Positions 15,788 to 25,890 of a stretch of 64,000 nt of DNA are shown here, piece by piece. A program made the translations under genes and the position numbers. Numbering within the stretch: position 1 is the first letter of the stretch; each line of letters opens with the position of its first letter. The stretch covers positions 558,001 through 622,000 of the forward strand of contig NZ_CP046027.1 in assembly GCF_009671065.1 (NCBI RefSeq), read 5' to 3'. Under the pieces are notes generated by a model. The model did no database searches and was not told where the DNA came from. It saw only the letters and a program-made list of their open reading frames with translations. The DNA is from Neisseria brasiliensis (GTDB taxonomy: Bacteria; Pseudomonadota; Gammaproteobacteria; Burkholderiales; Neisseriaceae).

Positions 15788-17200
15788 ATGACCCCCACCC
15801 CTACCGCGCCGGATATGGCGCAACCAGCCAACCGCCGTTATCTCACTGTGTGGCGTTGGCATTTTTATGCCGGCTTTTTTGTCGCGCCTTTTTTAATCTT
15901 ACTGGCTGCCACCGGCTTGGCCATGCTGCTGTTTGCCAACATCAGCGGCCGCGAAGGCGAACGGATTCATGTTACCCCGCAAGCTGTGGTGCAACCTTTG
16001 TCGGTGCAAGCCGAAGCGGCGCGCAGCGCCTTGCAGTCGGAAACCGCGTCGGTGGTGCAATACATTGCCCCGCGCACCGACGATATGGTGGCAGTATTTC
16101 GGGTCAACGACGACGGCAAGGCCATGATGGTGGCGATTGATCCTTACACAGCGCAGCCAGTAAAAGTGTTTCCGCGCAATCAGGATTGGTATCATTTGAT
16201 GGATGAAATCCACAGCGATATTCTGCTCGGCACGTTTGGCGATTATTTATTGGAAACCGCGGCATCGTTAACCATTTTGCTGATTATCACCGGCATTTAT
16301 TTATGGTGGCGCAAACAAGGCAGTCTGAAAAATATGCTGTTGCCGAAACTCACTTCCGGCCGCTCCGCTTGGCGTAATATTCACGGCGCAGTCGGCGCGT
16401 GGATTTCGCTGATTTTATTGTTGTTCTGCTTATCGGGCATTGCGTGGGCCGGTATTTGGGGCGGTAAGGCGGTGCAGGCTTGGAGCCAGTTTCCGGCAGG
16501 TAAATGGGGCGTGGCACCCAACCCCGAATCTGATGTCGTGACTTACGGCGAGTTATTAAATGACGGTAAAACCAAAGAAGTGCCATGGGTGCTGGAGCTG
16601 ACGCCCATGCCGCAATCGGGCACCACTCTAGGCACAGACGGCATTCACCCCGACGAACCGATGACACTGGAAACGGTTGACCGCTACGCACGCGAAATTG
16701 GTTTTCAAGGCCGCTATCAATTGAATCTGCCACAAGGCGAAACAGGCGTGTGGACGCTGTCGCAAGATTCGATGAGCTACGATGCCAACAGCCCGTTTAT
16801 CGACCGAACCGTGCATCTCGACCAATACAGCGGCAAGCAGTTGGCCGACATCCACTACGATGATTACAACGCATTCGGCAAATTCATGGCGGTCAGCATC
16901 GCCCTGCACATGGGCACGCTGGGCTGGTGGAGTGTCGCGGCCAATGTGGCATTTTGTTTGGCGGTGATTTTGATGTGTATCAGCGGTTTTGTGATGTGGT
17001 GGAAGCGTCGCCCGAGCCACGCCGTCGGTTTGAATCCGCCATCAAGCAAAGCAGAATTACCGGTGTGCTGGGCAATGGCATTGCCGCTTCTGCTGGTGGC
17101 GCTGCTCTTCCCTACCGCCATCATTGCCATTCTGCTGATTGCGGTGCTAGATTTTGTACTGTTGTCACGCATTCCGGCATTGGCTAAATGGTTTAAATAA
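15788..17200 (+). CDS. PepSY-associated TM domain protein (PiuB-like)
   Basis: A 470-residue inner-membrane protein with the PepSY_TM architecture. The first helix follows WRWHFYAGFFVAPFLILLAATG (about residues 23-44, His25 in WRWHFY). Next comes a periplasmic PepSY-like region with ending DWYHLMDEIHSDILLG, then helix LTILLIITGIYLWWR, HGAVGAWISLILLLFCLSG, and HMGTLGWWSVAANVAFCLAVI. The paired His residues suggest heme or metal contact. Relatives are often iron-regulated and sit near siderophore uptake genes, though none is visible here. The gene is alone, followed by a DUS terminator. Confidence 0.82.
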   Translation: MTPTPTAPDMAQPANRRYLTVWRWHFYAGFFVAPFLILLAATGLAMLLFANISGREGERIHVTPQAVVQPLSVQAEAARSALQSETASVVQYIAPRTDDMVAVFRVNDDGKAMMVAIDPYTAQPVKVFPRNQDWYHLMDEIHSDILLGTFGDYLLETAASLTILLIITGIYLWWRKQGSLKNMLLPKLTSGRSAWRNIHGAVGAWISLILLLFCLSGIAWAGIWGGKAVQAWSQFPAGKWGVAPNPESDVVTYGELLNDGKTKEVPWVLELTPMPQSGTTLGTDGIHPDEPMTLETVDRYAREIGFQGRYQLNLPQGETGVWTLSQDSMSYDANSPFIDRTVHLDQYSGKQLADIHYDDYNAFGKFMAVSIALHMGTLGWWSVAANVAFCLAVILMCISGFVMWWKRRPSHAVGLNPPSSKAELPVCWAMALPLLLVALLFPTAIIAILLIAVLDFVLLSRIPALAKWFK

Positions 17201-17212
17201 AGCAAATAAGAT

Positions 17213-17254
17213 AAAAGGCCGTCTGAAACAAATTTGGTTTCAGACGGCCTTTTA
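17213..17254 (+). terminator. DUS inverted-pair terminator
   Basis: AAAGGCCGTCTGAAAC and its complement plus T run, 13 bases after the PepSY gene stop. Confidence 0.8.
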
Positions 17255-17279
17255 GTTAGCTTTTATCGGCAGACAAGCT

Positions 17280-17480
17280 GAGGCCTTTGCAAAATCTCTT
17301 TAAACGTCCGCGAATAAAAAAACGCCGTCATTTCCGTGCAGGCGGGAATCCATTTTTCAGCATAGCAAGCTCTATTGAATAAAACAGGGTTCTTAAACGT
17401 TGAGATGGATTCCTGCCTGCACGGGAATGACGGCGTTTTTTGTTTTTTATTGGTGGGTCTGGCGTTTTATAAAGGTTTCA
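17280..17480. repeat. NIME-like module A (dRS3 pair inside TTTGCAAAA ends)
   Basis: Two dRS3-like 20-mers, a degenerate one at 17330-17349 (ATTTCC-N8-GGGAAT) and one at 17409-17428, flank about 59 bases with TATTGAATAAAACAGGGTTC. The outer left end GAGGCCTTTGCAAAA matches the outer ends of modules B and C; the right end is degraded. A further DUS inverted pair follows at 17480-17527. Confidence 0.7.
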
Positions 17481-17562
17481 GGCCGTCTGAAATCTTTTTT
17501 AAATGAATAGGGTTTCAGACGGCCTTTTGGTGATCTCTATTGTATGTTCAAAATCATCCAGA

Positions 17563-18440
17563 TGTAGGAAATCATCGCGTTGTTTACACCACAAGTTGAG
17601 AAAAATAAGCCTGCAAGACCTCAAACGGCGTATCGCCGTTCAAACTGCGGTGCGGCTTCACAGTGTTATAGAAATTAACAAAGCGGCACAACTCCTTTCG
17701 CCGGTGTTCCGGACTGTCAAACAACTGTTTCTCATGCCACATCTCCATCAGGGTGCGGATAATCCGTTCCGCCTTACCGTTGGTCTGCGGACGGGCAACC
17801 CGGGTAAACTTTTGACCAATCCCGTTCTCATAACAGGCTACACCGAAAGCATGGTTGGCTGAGCCTTTATATTCCGTACCGTTGTCGGAGTAAACGCACT
17901 CAATCAGGTATGGGCAGGGATCAATCAGGTGTTCGGTCAGAAACTTGGCAGCACTGTCTGCGGTTTTGTCCGGCAAAATGGCGGCGTATAGCTCCCTTGA
18001 GAAATCGTCAATGGCGACAAACAGGTAATCCCGCTTATCGGTGGCTTTCTGCCCTTTGAGCAGCGGCAGCCGTTTGGTATCGAGATGTACCAGCTCTCCG
18101 GGATAGGATTTATTGTAGCGTTTGGCCTGCCTTTTGAGTTTTTCCTGAATGCCGCGTTCTACCTTGGCCAGGCGTTTCATTCCGTACTTTGCCTGTTTGA
18201 AACGGTTGTTGGTACTGGTTTGGGGTTTGAGCAATCTGCCTCTTGCGGCTTTAAGTGCGCGGTAAATGGTGACGCGGCTGACTTGGTAGCGGCGTGCCAG
18301 GGAGGTGACGCTTTCCTTTTCCTGCGTGTAGGCCAGCCAAATGGCTTGGCGGTGGTGCGGGGTGAGACGGGTGTTTTTGTGCATGTTCATGTTTCAGTAT
18401 TCTCCTGGAAATACTGTAAACAACGCTACTAGTTTCTACA
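17563..18440 (-). mobile_element. IS481-family insertion sequence
   Basis: 878 bases bounded by imperfect inverted repeats beginning TGTAG and sharing GCGTTGTTTACA; the left end starts at 17563 and the right end at 18440. The transposase fills the interior. No matching target-site duplication is visible: the left flank ends ATCCAGA, while the right flank starts TGACGTT inside the adhesin. This suggests an IS-linked deletion or rearrangement. Confidence 0.85.
17584..18390 (-). CDS. IS481-family DDE transposase
   Basis: A 268-residue transposase. The N-terminal helix-turn-helix LARRYQVSRVTIYRALKAA sits at about residues 31-49. The catalytic triad appears as Asp in LVHLDTKRLP, Asp in VYSDNGTEYKG and Glu in TNGKAERIIRTL. 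The C-terminal NTVKPHRSLNGDTPFE is typical of the integrase core. The frame is intact and full length, so the element may be active. Its right inverted repeat supplies the stop codon that ends the adhesin frame. Confidence 0.92.
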   Translation of the reverse strand: MNMHKNTRLTPHHRQAIWLAYTQEKESVTSLARRYQVSRVTIYRALKAARGRLLKPQTSTNNRFKQAKYGMKRLAKVERGIQEKLKRQAKRYNKSYPGELVHLDTKRLPLLKGQKATDKRDYLFVAIDDFSRELYAAILPDKTADSAAKFLTEHLIDPCPYLIECVYSDNGTEYKGSANHAFGVACYENGIGQKFTRVARPQTNGKAERIIRTLMEMWHEKQLFDSPEHRRKELCRFVNFYNTVKPHRSLNGDTPFEVLQAYFSQLVV

Positions 18441-18690
18441 TGACGTTACCTTTCCCACCGTTGTCGTCACGGGCTTCGGCTTCGTTACCGGCTTTGTCGG
18501 TCACTTTGGCATCAACGGTGTAGTTACCGTCCGGCAATTCGTTCGGTACTTCAACTTCGTACGTGCCGTCTGCTTTCACAGTCGTGGTCACCACTTGGGT
18601 CTCGCCGTTCGCGTCGGTAATGGTCAATGTCACCACTTGGCCTTCTTCTACGTCGGTAGTGGTACCGGTAATCAAAGGTGTGTTGTCATT
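18441..18690 (-). repeat. 250-bp direct repeat in the adhesin, copy 2 (truncated by IS481)
   Basis: Appears base-for-base identical to 19572-19821 by eye. It encodes the TPLITGTTTDVEEGQ to GKGNV portion of an Ig-like unit. Identity ends at the IS481 junction on one side and at the ATTGCTC versus ATTAGTC boundary on the other. Confidence 0.85.
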
Positions 18691-19571
18691 GCTCAAATCC
18701 GGTGCTTCTACGGTAATCGCTGCAGTCGTGTCTACTGAACCGGTGTCGGTCGCGGTCGCTTTGTTACCTGCTTCATCGGTCACTTCAGCCACTACTTCGT
18801 AGTCGCCGTCGGCCAATTCTGCCGGTACGTCTGCTTCGTACGTGCCGTCTGCTTTCACAGTGGTGGTCACCACTTGGGTTTCACCAGCCGCGTCGGTCAC
18901 AGTCAGGGTCACCACTGAACCTTCCGGTGCGTCAGTTGTACCGGTAATGGTTGGGGTGTTGTCGTTGCTGTTGTCCGGTGCATCTACGGTAATCGCCGGT
19001 GCAGTCGTGTCGACGGTGCCTTCGTCGTCAGCCTTACCTTTGTTGCCGGCAGGATCTTCTACTTCGGCAGTCACTTTAACTGGACCTTCTGGCAATTCTT
19101 CCGGTACTTCTACCTCGAAGGTGCCGTCGTCTTTAACGGTGGTGGTCACCACTTGGGTGTCGCCGTTCGCGTCGGTCACCGTCACTGTCACTACAGTGCC
19201 TTCCGGTTCATCGGTGGTACCGGTGATGGTCGGAGTCGTGTTGTTGCTGTTGTCCGGTACGTCTACGGTAATCACTGGGGCAGTCGTATCGATAATGCCT
19301 TTGTCTTCCGCAGTGCCTTTGTTGCCGGCTTCGTCTTCAACTTCAGCCACAACGCTCACTTCGCCTTCCGGCAATTCGTTCGGTACATCCACTTCGTATG
19401 TGCCGTCTGCTTTCACAGTGGTGGTCACCACTTGGGTTTCACCATTGGCATCAGTCACCGTCAGGGTCACGATTGAACCTTCCGGTGCGTCAGTCGTACC
19501 GGTAATGGTCGGTGTGGTGTCGTTACCGGTTTCTGGTACGTCTACGGTGATCACCGGTGCAGTCGTATCGA

Positions 19572-19821
19572 TGACGTTACCTTTCCCACCGTTGTCGTCA
19601 CGGGCTTCGGCTTCGTTACCGGCTTTGTCGGTCACTTTGGCATCAACGGTGTAGTTACCGTCCGGCAATTCGTTCGGTACTTCAACTTCGTACGTGCCGT
19701 CTGCTTTCACAGTCGTGGTCACCACTTGGGTCTCGCCGTTCGCGTCGGTAATGGTCAATGTCACCACTTGGCCTTCTTCTACGTCGGTAGTGGTACCGGT
19801 AATCAAAGGTGTGTTGTCATT
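19572..19821 (-). repeat. 250-bp direct repeat in the adhesin, copy 1
   Basis: Internal copy of the same adhesin unit. The other repeats in the gene are only similar, so this pair reflects recent duplication or gene conversion. Confidence 0.85.
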
Positions 19822-20941
19822 AGTCAAATCTGGCGCGTCAACCGTAATCACCGCAGTTGTGTCAATTTCGCCTTCATCTGTTGCAGTAGCCGTTTTGCCA
19901 GCAGGATTAGATACCGTTGCTTCAACAGTGTATTTACCATCAGGCAACTCATCAGGCACCTGGATAAAATATTCGCCTTCTTCATTTACCGGCACAGTCA
20001 AGGTATGCGTCACACCTTCAGAATCCGTAATCGTCAAAGTAACGATTTGACCAATCGCATCAGAAGTACCAGTAATTTCAGGTGTATTGTCGGTTGAAAC
20101 CTCATCCGGCGCATCTACAGTCAGCGATACAACTGCATCGATTACGCTTGAGTCGCTTGCTTTGGCAACATTGCCAGCTTTATCCGCTACAACAGCGTCA
20201 ACACGATATGGACCATCAGGCAATTCATTCGGCACTTCAACTGAATAAGTGCTGTCTTCTTGCACAGTAGTGGTCACAATTTGAGTATCACCATTAGAAT
20301 CGGTAATGGTCAAAGTCACTACTTGACCCGGCTCTACATCATCAACGGTGCCAGTAATGGTAGGCTTGGCATTAGAAGGATCATTAGGCGCATCAACGGT
20401 AATAAACGCTTTATTGTCTTTATCATCGTCATCATTTTTCGCGAGTGCCGCAGCTGCTGCACCCAGTGGCAACAATGCCAACAACCACAAAGGATTTGGC
20501 GCCCACAAGCTGTTAATGATTTCACCGCCCAAAGCTTGGCCTGCCTCAACTTCTTCAGCCAACATCGTCACGGCATCAGCAGGTTCAGCACTTTCTGGAA
20601 CGTATGGATACATACCGCCGTTTTCGTGTTGACCGATTAATAGGCTGCTCTTAGAAGCATCGGTTTCGCTTGAGTAGTAACCTTCAATAATCAGGTCAGG
20701 ATTGCTGATATCAGAACCTTCAAAAGCCACTTCCAAGTTATCACCGACACGCTTGGTCATGATATTTTCAGGACCAAATTGAGTCGCCTCATCGATAAAC
20801 TGGTAGTTCACCTTGGCTTGAGCAGGAATGCGCAATACTTCACCAGAGGCCGTCTGAAATTGAACGGTTTCGACGGTTTCTTTAGCGTTATTGATTTTTA
20901 ACGTAATGTTTTTAGACATTTTAAGTACCTTTTATAGTTAA

Positions 20942-21838
20942 TTATTTCTCACCGTGTAGAATGATTTCTACACGACGGTTAGGTTGGTCACATTCCTTAC
21001 GAGCCTTGGCGTTTGTAGGGAAACGTTTGCGGCAGTCGTTGATCAGCAATTCTTGAGTGCCACGGCCTTGAGCAGAAATCAGGTTAGTATCCAAACCGCT
21101 TTCACCCAACGCACGTTTTACAGTCTCAGCACGACGAACAGACAAGCCTTGGTTATAAGCTGGTTTACCTTCTGGATCGGTATGACCAATAACTTCAATG
21201 CTGTTTACTTTGGCTTTGTTTTCACGAATATCTGCAGATACGGCAGCGATTTCTTGTTTACCTTTTTCCAACATGTCTTTATAGTCGGAACGGTCAAATT
21301 TAAATAATGCAGAAGCTTCCAAATTGTATTTCTTCAACACTTGCGCACATTTAGCAGGACTGACCACACGGGATAATGTGTGATTTTGACGTTTTACACC
21401 TTTCATTTCTGCTTCAGCTTGCTCAGGTGTCACGCTTTGTAGAACAGGTTGACCGCGGCCATTATCGACAACTTTAAAGAAAGAAACTGTGGATTCAGGC
21501 AGATTGTAGTAATCACCTGAATTGGCTTTTTTATAGTATGCTGCGTCTTGGCGAGTAAAGTCCGCAAAGAATTTTTGGTTTTGTGCACAAATCAATTCTT
21601 GACGGTAAGCATTAGGCTGCAAAGATCCTGAATATTCACCATTTACGTAAATATTCACAGTAGATCCTTCCAATGCATTGGCTTGTCGGTAGAACACCAC
21701 TGAAGAGCGACCTTCCGGCACATCGGTACTGTAAACGGTTTCAGTTGTGTCAACCCACGTTTCTTTTTGTTGATGCGCACAACCAACCAACATGGTTACT
21801 GGCAACAACCCCCATAACAAGCTACGAAACTTTAGCAT
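20942..21838 (-). CDS. OmpA-family outer-membrane lipoprotein
   Basis: A 298-residue protein. The signal MLKFRSLLWGLLPVTMLVGC ends in lipobox LVGC with Cys20. Residues 40-130 form a separate N-terminal domain (SSVVFYRQANALEGSTVNIYVNGEYSG) that resembles DUF2846-like surface lipoprotein domains. The C-terminal OmpA peptidoglycan-binding domain shows EVIGHTDPEGKPAYNQGLSVRRAETVKRAL and QPNRRVEI. It would tether the outer membrane to the cell wall. It lies 22 bases upstream of the Bap-like adhesin in the same direction, which suggests a role in adhesin export or surface anchoring. That link is inferred from operon structure only. Start has TAGGAGC ribosome site. Confidence 0.82.
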   Translation of the reverse strand: MLKFRSLLWGLLPVTMLVGCAHQQKETWVDTTETVYSTDVPEGRSSVVFYRQANALEGSTVNIYVNGEYSGSLQPNAYRQELICAQNQKFFADFTRQDAAYYKKANSGDYYNLPESTVSFFKVVDNGRGQPVLQSVTPEQAEAEMKGVKRQNHTLSRVVSPAKCAQVLKKYNLEASALFKFDRSDYKDMLEKGKQEIAAVSADIRENKAKVNSIEVIGHTDPEGKPAYNQGLSVRRAETVKRALGESGLDTNLISAQGRGTQELLINDCRKRFPTNAKARKECDQPNRRVEIILHGEK

Positions 21839-22330
21839 TTTAAGCTCCTATTTATTTGATTATAATGGTTTAAATTTTTCAAAACGCGAATCTACTAACC
21901 CATAAAAGCGCGCAAAATTATTATTTATTAGTCATAACAAACATCTACTACTTGCCTGATATTAACCCTCAAACCATATGATATACGCTTCAAGTGAGTA
22001 ATATTTCTATTGAATATTAACGGTAAATTAATCAGACGACAGGTATTAAATACCAACTTGGCATTATCATTTTGACAACATTATTTAACACTTCGACTAA
22101 TTTGATAAATACTTGTTTTATATAAATTTATTAAAATCCTAAATAATCTATAAGCGTAACCATTCTGTTCTAATTATTTAATTTGCAGCGTTTAAACAAC
22201 ACCATTTCAATTAAATATAAAATCTGGCAAAACTCTACTTTTAGAGCATTTAATTTCTCAAAACCCGCAAAAATTTAGTTGATTTCCGTTAAAATACCGC
22301 CTTTGTTTTCACCCATTTTCTAAGAAAATC
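21839..22330. other. 492-bp AT-rich divergent promoter region
   Basis: No gene found. It separates the lipoprotein-adhesin operon (minus) from smc (plus), is strongly AT-rich and contains no DUS, which is unusual here for a spacer of this size. It probably holds both promoters. I could not pick a convincing sigma-70 pair. Confidence 0.5.
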
Positions 22331-25300
22331 ATGCGCCTGACCCATATCAAACTCTCCGGCTTCAAATCCTTTACCGACCCGACCACCATTCATCTACCGG
22401 GCCAACTGGTTGCTGTAATTGGCCCCAACGGCTGCGGCAAATCGAATGTGATTGATGCCGTGCGCTGGGTGTTGGGTGAGGCTTCCGCCAAACAATTGCG
22501 CGGCGAAAGCATGCAGGACGTGATTTTTAACGGTGCAGCTACCCGACGTCCTGCACCTCGCGCTTCGGTAGAATTGGTGTTTGACAACAGTGACCACACC
22601 CTGCAAGGCGCGTGGGGGCAGTATGCTGAAGTCAGCATCAAGCGCCAGCTTACCCGTCAAGGCGATTCCACTTACTACATCAATAACCAAGTGGTGCGCC
22701 GCCGCGACATTACCGATTTATTTTTGGGCACCGGCGTGGGCGCGCGCGGATATGCTGTGATTGAACAAGGCATGATTTCACGCATCATCGAAGCGCGACC
22801 GGAAGAATTGCGTGCTTATATAGAAGAAGCGGCGGGCGTATCCAAATATAAAGAGCGTCGCAAAGAAACCGAAGGCCGTCTGAAAGACACGCGCGAACAT
22901 TTGCAGCGCTTGAGCGACTTACAAAACGAATTGGCGCGTCAGGTTGAAAAGCTGGAAAAACAGGCCGAGACCGCCGAGCGCTACAAAGCCCTCACCGCCC
23001 AACTCAACCAGCAGCAGGATTTGCTCGACTACACCCAGTGGCATCAAGCACTGGCCACCGCCGACAAAGCTACCGCGCAACATCAATCGCTGCAAGCGCA
23101 ACAGGACGAAACCGCCGCGCAAATCCAAACCCTGATGGACGAAGTACACGCCCTGCAGGCTGCCGAACAAGCGCAGCAGCAAAGCGTGCATGATTTGAGC
23201 AACCGCCGCGGCGTATTGCGCGAGCAGATTGCCCGTTTGGAAGAACAAATGCGCCACCAACGCAGCCTGAGCCAGCGCATCGAACGCGACCGCCAAGCCG
23301 CGCAAGCGCAATTGCAGCGCATTCACCAAGAGCAGCAGCAAATCCGCGCCCAGCTTGAAGACACCGACATTCAAAACGAAGAAAAACAAATCGAGCTGGC
23401 CGAACTCGCCATGCAAGTGGCCGAGTACGAAGCCCAACTGCCCGAATTGGAAGAAGCCCAAGCCGCGCTCAATGCCGCCTACCAAGCCCAGCAAGACGAA
23501 ACCGGCCGCATCAAACGCGAATTGGCTCTGAAGCAGCAACAGCTTGCCCACGCCAAACAAACCGTTCAGCAGCATGAAACACGCAAAGGCCGTCTAAAAC
23601 AGGAAAGCCAAGCCTTAAACCTGCCCGACGACAGCGAAACCACCGCCGCGCAAGAGCAAGCCGCTTTATTACAAAGCCAGCAAGAGCATTACGAAGAACA
23701 AATCCTTGCCGCCGAAGAACAATTAATCACCCTGCGCGATGGTTTTCAGACGGCCTCGAATCATTGCCAAACCTTGCAGCAACAACACATCACCCTGCAA
23801 GCCCAACAACAGGCCTTATCGCAATTATTGGCGCAAACGCAAGAAGCCGCTGACTTTTGGCAAAACACCACGCATGACAACGCGCCGCAACTGTGGCAAC
23901 ACATCAGCGCACCGGCCGATTGGCAGCATGCCTTGAGCGTGATACTGGCCGAACGCCTGCACGCGCGCGCCGTGCCCGATACTTTCAACCCGCCTTCACC
24001 CTTGCCAAGCAGTCAGGCCGCATGGTTGAGCGACAAACTGACCGGTGGCTTGAAAAAATCACTGCCTGCGCAAGCCTTGTTGAACCAAATCCAAGCCCAG
24101 CCACCTTTTCAGACGGCCTTGCATCATTGGCTCGATGGCATATTGTGCGCCCCGAATTTGGATTACGCCCTTGCCCATCAAAACGATTTGAGCGGCCAGC
24201 AAATCTGGCTCACGCCCGAAGGCCATCAGGTCGATAAAGTCAGCGTGTTGCTTTACGCCAAACCCGCGCAGGAAAACCTGATTGCGCAGAAAGCCCGTTT
24301 GGACGAACTCACCACCGAACTCGCCCAAACCGCACCGCAACTGGCCGCTGTCGAACAAACCCGTGACCAAGCGCAAGCTGCGTTGCAAGCCGCTGAAAAC
24401 CATCATAAAAACCTGACCCAACAGCAAAAACAACACACCCAGCAATACCACCAAGCGCAGCAGCGTGCCGCCGAATTGTTGGCACGCACCAACCAAGGCC
24501 AAATCCGCCGCGAGCACATCACGCAGGAATTGGCGCAACTTGAAGAAGAGCAAATGATTCTGAGCCAGTCTTCAGACGGCCTTGAAGACGACATCGCCGC
24601 TCTGCTCGAAGCTGTTGCCGAATTGGAACACCAGCAACACAGCCTTTCTACCGACCGCCAAACCCAGCAAGGCCGTCTGAAACAGGCGCAACTCGCCCTA
24701 CTTGAAGCCAACCGCCGCTACGGTTTGGCCGAAGTGGCCGCACACAAGCTACAACAGCAAAAACACAATCTGCAACAGCAGCTTACGCGCTTAGACGAAC
24801 AAGCTTTGGATTTGCAGGAACGCCAGCAAGAATTGGCGCTGGCCTACGAAAGCGAAATGCAGGATGACGAGCAGCACATCAAGCTCGAAGAATTGAGCGA
24901 AGCCGTGCAAACGCTCGATGAAGAATACGCCGTGTTGCAGGAAGCCTTGAACCAAACCCAAACACAAGGTCGCGAGCAATATGCCCGCCAGCAAACCTTG
25001 CAGGCCAAATTGCCTCAGCTTCAGGCCGCCACGCAAACCGCTTTACTCCAGCAGCAGGAAGCCTTAATTAACGCCAAACGTTTCCACCAAAACCTGACCG
25101 AGCGCAACGCCGATTTAGCACAATTGGAAACCTTGGCCAAAGAAGCAGGCCGTCTGAACGTGTTAAACAACCAAATCGGCAGCCTCGCGCAGCAAATCGA
25201 AGCCTTGGGCGCGGTCAATCTCGCCGCCTTGCAAGAATTGGAAGAAGCACGCGAACGCGACAATTATTACCGCAGCCAAAGTGAAGACGTACAAGCCGCG

Positions 25301-25822
25301 ATTGACCTGCTTGAAGAAGCCATCGGCCAAATCGACGACAAAACCAAAGCGCGTTTCAAAGAAACTTTCGATGCGGTCAACGAAAAAGTGCAAACCTTCT
25401 TCCCGACCCTGTTTGGCGGCGGCGAAGCGGTGCTGAAAATGATTGGCGACGACCTGCTTACTGCCGGCGTGTCAATCATGGCGCGCCCGCCCGGCAAGAA
25501 AAACAGCACCATCCACCTGCTCTCCGGCGGCGAAAAGGCTCTTACCGCCATGAGCTTGGTGTTTGCCCTGTTCAGCCTCAACCCCGCGCCGTTCTGCCTG
25601 CTCGACGAAGTGGATGCGCCACTCGATGATGCCAACACCTCGCGCTTCTGCAATCTGGTGAAGGAAATGTCGGCGCAAACCCAGTTCCTCTACATCTCGC
25701 ACAACCGCCTGACCATGGAAATGGCCGAACAACTTGTCGGCGTGACCATGCAGGAAAAAGGCGTGTCGCGGATTGTGTCGGTAGACATCCAACAAGCGCT
25801 GCAAATGGCCGAACCAGCTTGA
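22331..25822 (+). CDS. smc: chromosome segregation SMC protein
   Basis: A 1163-residue SMC ATPase. The N-terminal head has the Walker A sequence GPNGCGKSNVIDAVRWVLGE (about residues 32-51). Two long Gln- and Glu-rich coiled coils (about 170-500 and 660-990) flank a hinge near residues 510-640. The C-terminal head has signature LLSGGEKALTAM and Walker B FCLLDEVDAPLDDAN. Dimers condense and organise chromosomal DNA with ScpAB. Six DUS cores fall inside the coding sequence, giving peptides such as FQTA and GRLK. The hinge is relatively short and divergent, with a DUS at each of two positions there. Confidence 0.95.
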   Translation: MRLTHIKLSGFKSFTDPTTIHLPGQLVAVIGPNGCGKSNVIDAVRWVLGEASAKQLRGESMQDVIFNGAATRRPAPRASVELVFDNSDHTLQGAWGQYAEVSIKRQLTRQGDSTYYINNQVVRRRDITDLFLGTGVGARGYAVIEQGMISRIIEARPEELRAYIEEAAGVSKYKERRKETEGRLKDTREHLQRLSDLQNELARQVEKLEKQAETAERYKALTAQLNQQQDLLDYTQWHQALATADKATAQHQSLQAQQDETAAQIQTLMDEVHALQAAEQAQQQSVHDLSNRRGVLREQIARLEEQMRHQRSLSQRIERDRQAAQAQLQRIHQEQQQIRAQLEDTDIQNEEKQIELAELAMQVAEYEAQLPELEEAQAALNAAYQAQQDETGRIKRELALKQQQLAHAKQTVQQHETRKGRLKQESQALNLPDDSETTAAQEQAALLQSQQEHYEEQILAAEEQLITLRDGFQTASNHCQTLQQQHITLQAQQQALSQLLAQTQEAADFWQNTTHDNAPQLWQHISAPADWQHALSVILAERLHARAVPDTFNPPSPLPSSQAAWLSDKLTGGLKKSLPAQALLNQIQAQPPFQTALHHWLDGILCAPNLDYALAHQNDLSGQQIWLTPEGHQVDKVSVLLYAKPAQENLIAQKARLDELTTELAQTAPQLAAVEQTRDQAQAALQAAENHHKNLTQQQKQHTQQYHQAQQRAAELLARTNQGQIRREHITQELAQLEEEQMILSQSSDGLEDDIAALLEAVAELEHQQHSLSTDRQTQQGRLKQAQLALLEANRRYGLAEVAAHKLQQQKHNLQQQLTRLDEQALDLQERQQELALAYESEMQDDEQHIKLEELSEAVQTLDEEYAVLQEALNQTQTQGREQYARQQTLQAKLPQLQAATQTALLQQQEALINAKRFHQNLTERNADLAQLETLAKEAGRLNVLNNQIGSLAQQIEALGAVNLAALQELEEARERDNYYRSQSEDVQAAIDLLEEAIGQIDDKTKARFKETFDAVNEKVQTFFPTLFGGGEAVLKMIGDDLLTAGVSIMARPPGKKNSTIHLLSGGEKALTAMSLVFALFSLNPAPFCLLDEVDAPLDDANTSRFCNLVKEMSAQTQFLYISHNRLTMEMAEQLVGVTMQEKGVSRIVSVDIQQALQMAEPA

Positions 25823-25837
25823 TAAATGATTGAATAA

Positions 25838-25880
25838 AAAGGCCGTCTGAAACCAAATACTCGTTTCAGACGGCCTTTTA
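25838..25880 (+). terminator. DUS inverted-pair terminator of smc
   Basis: AAAAAGGCCGTCTGAAAC and its complement with T run, 16 bases after the stop. Confidence 0.8.
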
Positions 25881-25890
25881 CATGAAGCCT

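Larger units (their letters stand above)
18436..20919 (-). pseudogene. Bap-like repeat adhesin, 3' end removed by IS481
   Basis: The remaining frame has 827 codons. Residues 1 to about 175 form a BapA-prefix-like N-terminal domain, including a hydrophobic NPLWLLALLPLGAAAAALA segment followed by an Asp-rich linker. Then come seven Ig-like repeats of roughly 90 residues, each starting ITVDAP or a variant and containing TPxITGT and DGTYEVEVPNELPDG. The frame stops at TAG in the IS481 inverted repeat, in the middle of the GKGNVIDTTAP linker that precedes a further repeat in intact units. No C-terminal secretion domain remains. Intact relatives are large type I-secreted biofilm adhesins. An OmpA-type lipoprotein gene lies 22 bases upstream and probably heads the operon. 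A shortened protein could still be made. Confidence 0.82.

Noticed and set aside
15607..15831. 74-codon minus-strand frame between recC and the PepSY gene
   Set aside because: It overlaps the start of the PepSY gene, has no ribosome site and a low-complexity sequence; it covers a promoter region.
18563..20050. Long plus-strand frames opposite the adhesin
   Set aside because: Val/Thr/Ser-rich mirror images of the adhesin repeats; the minus strand has the coherent N-terminal domain and repeat structure.
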